From positions 1 to 19,623 of the forward strand of contig CALCHY010000251.1 in assembly GCA_937907415.1 (NCBI GenBank): a DNA stretch of 19,623 nucleotides, in the 5' to 3' direction. This DNA comes from an uncultured Trueperaceae bacterium (lineage in GTDB: Bacteria; Deinococcota; Deinococci; Deinococcales; Trueperaceae). This document shows positions 14,622 to 19,623 of the stretch, piece after piece (within the stretch, counting starts at the first letter, position 1; the number at the start of each line of letters is the position of its first letter). The position numbers and the translations under genes are program-made. The notes beneath the pieces were generated by a model. The model was not told the DNA's origin. It worked only from the letters and a program-made list of their open reading frames with translations, and did no database searches.

Positions 14622-16445
14622 TCATCTGAACTTCAGGCCCTCTAGCGAGGCGGCGGCCGGGACGCCGGCTGGACGCGGAGTGACGCTCAGGGTGCGGACT
14701 CCGTCGTCGGAGTCGAGGCGATCCTGCGGCAGGTTCCCAGAGAGAGTCCCACCTGTGCTGACCAAGTTGGCCTCCTCGCCCGTGTAGAAGTGGTGCATGA
14801 TGCCGCCGCCAAAGCCTGTTATCGTCGGCACGCCCGCGGTGTTACCTGTGATGTCGATGCCGTCGATCGTAGTCATGGCCTCAACGCCGTGATACAGCCC
14901 GCCGCCTTGATCGGCCGCCAGGTTGTTCGTGATGGAGCCGTCAGTGAAGGTGAGGGTTGCGTAGTTGGCGATGCCGCCGCCCGCGCTGAAGTCCTCTGGG
15001 CCTACGCTAGCGTACCCAGGCGCCACGTGGTTGGCGACGTTGCCGTCGACTGTCACGCTGTTCAGGGTCAGGGTGGCGGCGCTCACGTTGCCGATGCCGC
15101 CGTACGATTGGCGGGCCGAGTTGCCGCTGACCTCGACGTTAGTGAGTGTTGCGACTCCCTCGTTGTAGAGGCCGCCACCCCAGCCGTTGACGCCTGGGAA
15201 CTGCGCGGGCGTGCCCCCGCTGCCACGGATGTCCCACAGCACGTCGATCTCGCTGTCGAGGGTGGCGGCGATGTTGTCCGTGATGCTGCTGTCGATCATC
15301 GTAAGGGTCGCGCCTGGCAGGTTGCGCACTCCGCCGCCTGACCCGAACGCACGGTTGTCGGTGATGATGCTGCCCCGTACGGTCAGGTCGCCGGCGTTAT
15401 GGATACCCGCGCCGGTGTAGATGAAGGTGCCGCCGGAGATCACGACGTTCTCGAGAGTGGCAGTAACGCCCGTTGGCACGTAGACGACGCGTGACTCGTA
15501 GGTGAACGGGTCTCCTGGGTCTCCGGTCCGCCAGGCGGAAACGCCTTGCAAGCGAACCGGCGCGCCAACCGGGCCGCTGATGGTCACGTCCTGGCGCAGG
15601 ATCAGGTGCGCATCGACGGCGCCACCACCGACCGCGAAGAGGTCAACGCCGCGCACGTCGATCTGAACTACGTTTGCGGCGAAGCCGATGACGGCGCCCG
15701 CGGGCGCCGCGGCCATTATCGCGCGTAGGGTGCCCGGGATCGGTTCATCCGGCATCCAGCCGCGAAGGTTGTATGGGTCGTAGTCCTGGTTGGAAACGAC
15801 GACGTTCGCGAGAGGTGCCAAGTCTGCTGAGTCGGCACCAGTCGAGTTGCTGGCGTCCAAGCGGTACGCCTGATGCGTGCTGTGCGGCAGGGCGACGGTG
15901 GCTCCGGTCGAGCTGCCAGCGTAGGTGCCGATGAGGGCGCTATCGTTCGCGTCGGCTGGATTGACGCTGTAAAGGCTGACGCCGGTGGCGTTCGTGACCG
16001 TCCAGGTCAGTTGTGCTTGGCTGCCCGCCACTACGCTGCCGCCGAAGGCCGTGATGGTCGGCGCGGACGCTACCGGGACCACGGTGACGACGACGGAATC
16101 CGTCTTCGTTGGCGCCCCAACACTGGTGGCGGTCACGGTGGCGGTGCCCGCGGTGAGGGCAGTGACTAGCCCGGTATCACCGACGCTGGCAACGGCCTCA
16201 TCGGAGCTCTCCCAGGTGACGGCCTTGCTGGCGCCACCCAGTACGGTGACCTTGGCAGAAAGCGTGAGGGTGGCGCCGACCCCCAAGGTCGGGTTGGCTT
16301 GCTCGATCTCTACCTTGACGACACTGGGGGGGGTGATTGGGCCACCGCAGGCGGCCAGCCAGAAGGTGCCGACAACCAGCAGCAAACCTAACAGTGCGCT
16401 GCGTGGGCGCCGCCTAGAGAAGTGAGACTTAGTTGATTTACTCAT
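14622..16445 (-). CDS. Lipoprotein with Ig-like (BIG2) domain and PMP-like beta-helix, 607 aa
   Basis: A secreted lipoprotein with basic n-region KSHFSRRRPRS, hydrophobic core and lipobox WLAAC (Cys33). Residues about 41-126 look like a bacterial Ig-like group 2 domain (NPTLGVGATLTLSAKV, VTWESSDEAVASVGDTGLV, AGTATVTATS). A second Ig/PKD-like segment follows (about 132-215). From about 225 to 590 the protein is repetitive, with GGGI-x-N or GGGLYN elements alternating with LT...S.I..N segments, as in right-handed beta-helices of the chlamydial polymorphic-membrane-protein type. No PL9 catalytic pattern is present. The ATG at 16445 is preferred to a TTG at 16454 three codons earlier; TAGATT 17 bp upstream could be its -10 box. 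A surface-exposed structural, adhesive or polymer-binding role is likely; enzymatic activity is not indicated. Confidence 0.75.
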   Translation of the reverse strand: MSKSTKSHFSRRRPRSALLGLLLVVGTFWLAACGGPITPPSVVKVEIEQANPTLGVGATLTLSAKVTVLGGASKAVTWESSDEAVASVGDTGLVTALTAGTATVTATSVGAPTKTDSVVVTVVPVASAPTITAFGGSVVAGSQAQLTWTVTNATGVSLYSVNPADANDSALIGTYAGSSTGATVALPHSTHQAYRLDASNSTGADSADLAPLANVVVSNQDYDPYNLRGWMPDEPIPGTLRAIMAAAPAGAVIGFAANVVQIDVRGVDLFAVGGGAVDAHLILRQDVTISGPVGAPVRLQGVSAWRTGDPGDPFTYESRVVYVPTGVTATLENVVISGGTFIYTGAGIHNAGDLTVRGSIITDNRAFGSGGGVRNLPGATLTMIDSSITDNIAATLDSEIDVLWDIRGSGGTPAQFPGVNGWGGGLYNEGVATLTNVEVSGNSARQSYGGIGNVSAATLTLNSVTVDGNVANHVAPGYASVGPEDFSAGGGIANYATLTFTDGSITNNLAADQGGGLYHGVEAMTTIDGIDITGNTAGVPTITGFGGGIMHHFYTGEEANLVSTGGTLSGNLPQDRLDSDDGVRTLSVTPRPAGVPAAASLEGLKFR

Positions 16446-16686
16446 TATGATCAATGCCGTCCAATCTAGCTAGGCGCTCGGCCTTTCATAGCGCGGCCGT
16501 GCGTCCTACGCCGGACTTACGTCATACCCACACTTGTCTTGTGGGCGCTCCGCGCACCAGGATGTGAGTGGCCGTATGAACCCCCGTTGGGCCGCACGCT
16601 GCGGAGTATTCAGCTAGTCTACATTGCGGTTCGTTGGCACAAAGATTAGCTTGGCCAAGCGAACCTACAGGAAGTCAGGTACGAGC
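16446..16686. other. 241-bp divergent intergenic region
   Basis: It carries start regions for the Ig/beta-helix lipoprotein (minus) and the second amidotransferase (plus). Candidate -10 boxes are TAGATT on the minus strand (16468-16463) and TAGTCT on the plus strand (16615-16620), each preceded by GC; neither has a recognisable -35. An inverted repeat, CCCACA (16527-16532) and TGTGGG (16540-16545) with a 7-nt centre, lies near the middle and could be a regulator site. No gene is supported. Confidence 0.45.
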
Positions 16687-18696
16687 ATGTGCGGCATCGC
16701 CGGAATCTACGACCACGCTGATCCAGCCGGTCTCCGCGACCTCCTCCTAACCATGGCGGGTGAACTCGCGCACCGCGGGCCAGACGGCGTCGGCCTCTAC
16801 CTAGACGGCTCGTTCGGCATGGTGAACACGCGCCTGTCGATCATCGACTTGGCGGGTGGCGACCAGCCGCTCAGCAATGAGGACGGCCGTTACTGGGTCA
16901 TGCAGAACGGCGAGATCTACAACTACCCGGAGCTGATGAGCGAGCTGGAGGGCTTGGGTCACCGGTTCCGCACGCGCTCGGACACGGAAGTCATCGTGCA
17001 CGCCTTCGAGGAGTGGGGCGAGGGGTGCCTCAACCGGCTCAACGGGGAGTTCGCGTTGGCGGTCTACGACCAGCACACGAAGCGCCTCTTCCTCGCGCGG
17101 GACCGCTTCGGCATCAGGCCGTTGTTCGTGGCGCAGTTCGGGGGCGAGTACGTCTTCGCTTCCGAGGCGAAGGCGTTGCTGCGCCACCCGCGGTCGCGGC
17201 GCGAGCTCGACCCGTTCGCGTTGGTCGAGACCTTCACCATCTGGGCGGTGCAACCGGACCGCAGCGCGTTACCTGGCATCAGGGAGCTGCCAGCCGGGCA
17301 CTTCGTGTGGGTGGGGCCCAACGGGCCTGAGGCGCCGGTGCGGTGGTGGGACATCGGCTTCGGACCGCGCGAGGGGGTGCGTCAGGGCTCGGTCGACGAG
17401 CTGAAGGAGGAGCTCCTTAGCCTGTTGGACGAGGCAACGCGTATTCGGCTCCGCGCAGACGTGCCGGTCGGCGTCTACCTCAGCGGCGGCCTCGATTCGA
17501 GCGCCACGACGGCGTTGGCGCGCAGGCACTCGCGCGGGCCGCTGGAGGCGTTCAGCGTGACGTTCGAGGATCCGCGCTTCGACGAGGCTCCGTTCCAGCA
17601 GCGCATGGCGGCGGAACTGGGTGTGAATCTGCGGACCATCAGGGTCTCAGACGCCGACGTCGCTGCCGTTTTCCCCGAGGTCGTCCTGCACGCCGAGAAA
17701 CCCATGCTGCGCACGGCACCGGGACCGCTACTGCTTCTCTCGCGCTTCGTGCGCGCCTCCGGCTTCAAGGTCGTGCTCACGGGCGAGGGCTCCGACGAGC
17801 TTCTCGGCGGCTACAACATCTTCCAAGAGGCCATGGTGAGGCGTTTCTGGGCGCGGCAACCAGGGTCGCGCTTGCGGCCGCGCCTCCTCGGCAAGCTCTA
17901 CCCCTACTTGTCGCGCGACTTGCAGCAGGGTGGCGGGTTCATGGCGGAGTTCTTCAAGGCCGGCATGCTCGAGCTGAACGACCCGCTCTACTCCCACCGC
18001 CCGCGCTTCCGCACCACGGCGCGCAACCTGCGCTTCTTGGCCCCCGACACGCTGGCCACGACGACAACGGTCGGCGACCCGGAAGCGCGCGTCGTTGCCC
18101 GTCTTCCGGAAGGGTTCCAACGCATGGGCCCGCTTGGGCAGGCGCAGTACCTCGAGATAAGTACGTTCCTCACGGGCTTCCTGCTGCATTCGCAGGGTGA
18201 CCGCATGCTCATGGCCAACTCGGTCGAGGGGCGCTTCCCGTTCCTCGACGTGAACGTCGCCGAGTTCGCCGCCGCGCTGCCAGAGCGCCTCAGGCTGCGC
18301 GACCTTCAGGAGAAGTACCTCCTGCGCAAGTCTCTCGCCAACGTCCTGCCAGACGACATAAACAAGCGGCCGAAGCGCCCGTACCGCGCTCCGATCCTAC
18401 GGGCGTTCTTCGGGCCCGGGGCGCCGGATTACGTGCGCGACCTCCTCGCACCCGAGCGCGTTGCGGCCAGCGGGCTGTTCAACACCGCTCACGTCGTCAA
18501 GCTCGCCGAGAAGGCGCGGCGTTACGCGGACGTCGGCTTCAGCGAGAGTGACGAGATGGGACTGGTGGGCGTACTCTCCACCATGCTGCTGCACGAGCAG
18601 TTGGTGAGGAACCCGACGCTCGCCGCGCCAGCCGTGGCCACGCGCGTGGTCGAGGGTGACCGCGCGACCGCCGTTGGTCCAGTAAGGGTCTCGTGA
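16687..18696 (+). CDS. Asparagine synthase (glutamine-hydrolysing) family amidotransferase, 669 aa
   Basis: A second class II glutamine amidotransferase with an ATP-pyrophosphatase domain, divergent from the copy at 6862-8790. ATG 16687 is fixed by the M-C-G-I-A-G start, which exposes Cys2 as nucleophile; AGGAAG lies about 14 nt upstream, and an upstream TTG at 16624 would bury that cysteine. Motifs are AHRGPDGVG (28-36), QNGEIYNYPEL (73-83), RSDTEVIVHAFEEWG (97-111), PP-loop SGGLDSS (266-272) and TGEGSDELLGGY (365-376). The C-terminal part has GDRMLMANSVEGRFPFLD (504-521). It is followed after 68 bp by an AMP-forming ligase on the same strand. An asparagine-synthase homologue next to an acyl-CoA ligase recalls exosortase-associated exopolysaccharide loci, where the acceptor is thought not to be aspartate. 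The true substrate is unknown. Confidence 0.9.
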   Translation: MCGIAGIYDHADPAGLRDLLLTMAGELAHRGPDGVGLYLDGSFGMVNTRLSIIDLAGGDQPLSNEDGRYWVMQNGEIYNYPELMSELEGLGHRFRTRSDTEVIVHAFEEWGEGCLNRLNGEFALAVYDQHTKRLFLARDRFGIRPLFVAQFGGEYVFASEAKALLRHPRSRRELDPFALVETFTIWAVQPDRSALPGIRELPAGHFVWVGPNGPEAPVRWWDIGFGPREGVRQGSVDELKEELLSLLDEATRIRLRADVPVGVYLSGGLDSSATTALARRHSRGPLEAFSVTFEDPRFDEAPFQQRMAAELGVNLRTIRVSDADVAAVFPEVVLHAEKPMLRTAPGPLLLLSRFVRASGFKVVLTGEGSDELLGGYNIFQEAMVRRFWARQPGSRLRPRLLGKLYPYLSRDLQQGGGFMAEFFKAGMLELNDPLYSHRPRFRTTARNLRFLAPDTLATTTTVGDPEARVVARLPEGFQRMGPLGQAQYLEISTFLTGFLLHSQGDRMLMANSVEGRFPFLDVNVAEFAAALPERLRLRDLQEKYLLRKSLANVLPDDINKRPKRPYRAPILRAFFGPGAPDYVRDLLAPERVAASGLFNTAHVVKLAEKARRYADVGFSESDEMGLVGVLSTMLLHEQLVRNPTLAAPAVATRVVEGDRATAVGPVRVS

Positions 18697-18705
18697 GCGC
18701 CGCCA

Positions 18706-18713
18706 GCTAGACT
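18706..18713 (+). promoter_or_regulatory. GCTAGACT -10-like element before the acyl-CoA ligase
   Basis: TAGACT preceded by GC lies about 50 bp upstream of the ligase ATG, just after the amidotransferase stop. The same GCTAG-A/T-C/T-T octamer precedes three other genes here. No -35 is evident, so the ligase may also be read through from the amidotransferase. Confidence 0.3.
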
Positions 18714-18764
18714 TTGAGTGCGAACTACGAGCAGAGTTCAAGTGAGACAGGAAAGGCACGACAG

Positions 18765-19623
18765 ATGGTTCGAAAGTACGCGAGGCTGCTCCAGGACAGT
18801 CTGACGCTCAGCGCTGCGGCGAACGCTGACAAGATCGCCGTGATCACGGCGGACGAGCGCGTAACCTACCGCGAGTTGCATGAGCGCTCGTTGCGGTTCG
18901 CCGCGCTACTGCAGGCGAGTGGCGTCAAGCGCGGCGACCGCGTGGCCGTGTTCCTCGAGAACTCCGTCGACACCGTCGTCGGCGTGTACGGCGCCCTTTA
19001 CGCCGGCGCCGCGTTCATCGTCGTCAACCCGCAGACCAAGGAAGACAAGCTCCATTACGTGCTGGCGGACTCTGGCGCGGCCGCCGTCCTTAGCGAGGGG
19101 CGCCTGGCGCGCGCCGTTTCCAACCTCATGGCGACCGCTGACACGGTCCTGCCGCACCTCAAGGCGCTAGTTCACGCCAGCGGCGCCGTGGGTAACGAAC
19201 CGCCAGCCGTTGGCGCGGCGGCAGACTACGCCGAGCGCACGCTCGCCGCCGCCACCTCCACCGACGTTTCGGCTCCCGGCACCATCCCGCTCGACCTCGC
19301 CGCCCTCGTCTACACCTCCGGCAGCACCGGTAACCCGAAGGGCGTCATGCTCAGCCACCAGAACATGGTGTTCGCCCAGGGCAGCCTCGTTGAGTACTTG
19401 CGCCTCGACGAGAGCGACAGGATCCTCAACCTCCTGCCTCTGGCGTTCGATTACGGCCTCTACCAGGCGCTCATGACCGTCCACTTGGGCGCGACGCTGG
19501 TGCTGGAGCGCACCTTCGCGTTCCCGGCGGCCATCGTCAAGCGCGTCGTCGAGGAGGGGGTGACGGTGTTCCCCGGCGTGCCAACGGTGTTCGCCACGTT
19601 GCTCGCCCTCCACCGCAACACCC
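18765..19623 (+). CDS. AMP-forming acyl-CoA ligase (ANL superfamily), N-terminal part (3' end outside window)
   Basis: The frame is open from ATG 18765 to the right edge, about 286 codons, roughly the first half of an ANL-superfamily enzyme. These enzymes activate a carboxylic acid as an acyl-adenylate and pass it to CoA or a carrier protein. The ribosome binding site AGGAAAGG (18749-18756) is 8 nt from the start. The N terminus (TYRELHERSLRFAALL, GDRVAVFLENS) is typical, and the phosphate-binding A3 motif YTSGSTGNPKG occurs at residues 183-193, followed by FDYGLYQALM, a segment I associate with acyl-CoA ligases found with exosortase-linked asparagine synthases. The catalytic C-terminal lysine lies outside the window. 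It is probably co-transcribed with the preceding amidotransferase (68-bp gap). The acyl substrate cannot be told from this part. Confidence 0.9.
   Translation, partial: MVRKYARLLQDSLTLSAAANADKIAVITADERVTYRELHERSLRFAALLQASGVKRGDRVAVFLENSVDTVVGVYGALYAGAAFIVVNPQTKEDKLHYVLADSGAAAVLSEGRLARAVSNLMATADTVLPHLKALVHASGAVGNEPPAVGAAADYAERTLAAATSTDVSAPGTIPLDLAALVYTSGSTGNPKGVMLSHQNMVFAQGSLVEYLRLDESDRILNLLPLAFDYGLYQALMTVHLGATLVLERTFAFPAAIVKRVVEEGVTVFPGVPTVFATLLALHRNT

Noticed and set aside
14790..15341. Plus-strand open frame of 183 codons
   Set aside because: Antisense to the repetitive beta-helix gene; long open antisense frames are expected over GC-rich repetitive coding DNA.
1..19623. CRISPR arrays, tRNA/rRNA genes, transposases or phage genes
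   Set aside because: No spaced direct repeats of suitable length, no tRNA-like cloverleaf, and no mobile-element protein motifs were seen on either strand; tRNA detection by eye is not exhaustive.

Overview
The window is a high-GC bacterial surface-polysaccharide (exopolysaccharide or O-antigen-type) biosynthesis region of 13 protein-coding genes, two of them cut by the window ends. There are no rRNA or tRNA genes, CRISPR arrays or insertion sequences that I can see. High GC, frequent GTG/TTG starts, three lipoproteins, and two starts sitting 5-6 nt after a TANNNT -10 box (leaderless-type, common in Deinococcus relatives) fit a Deinococcota lineage such as Trueperaceae. That assignment is only a guess, since no phylogenetic marker gene is present.

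Layout: a truncated polysaccharide deacetylase (+, 3-425); two overlapping GT4 glycosyltransferases (-, 430-2753); a Wzx-type flippase (+, 2915-4348); an O-antigen ligase/polymerase family membrane protein (-, 4326-5651); a third GT4 glycosyltransferase (+, 5726-6865); an asparagine-synthase-type amidotransferase (-, 6862-8790); a 394-bp gap with a structured leader; a lipoprotein with a PL9 pectate-lyase-like beta-helix (+, 9185-11173); a fourth GT4 glycosyltransferase (+, 11254-12411); a second, paralogous PL9-like lipoprotein (-, 12426-14348); a lipoprotein with Ig-like domains and a GGG-rich PMP-like beta-helix (-, 14622-16445); a second asparagine-synthase-type amidotransferase (+, 16687-18696); and an AMP-forming acyl-CoA ligase cut by the right edge (+, 18765-19623).

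Working model (inference): the glycosyltransferases assemble a lipid-linked repeat unit, the flippase moves it across the membrane, and the ligase/polymerase acts on it outside. The deacetylase and the two amidotransferases decorate sugars. The two PL9-like lipoproteins keep the aspartate and lysine pattern of a calcium-dependent lyase for uronate polymers, and asparagine-synthase homologues in such clusters can convert uronic acids to uronamides, so a uronate-containing polymer is a coherent guess. No initiating phosphoglycosyl transferase, chain-length regulator or outer-membrane exporter lies in the window, so the pathway must continue outside it.

The organisation is unusual. Strand switches eight times in 13 genes, giving four convergent pairs with gaps or overlaps from +14 to -23 bp and four divergent intergenic regions. 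Most genes must therefore be transcribed from their own promoters rather than from one long operon.
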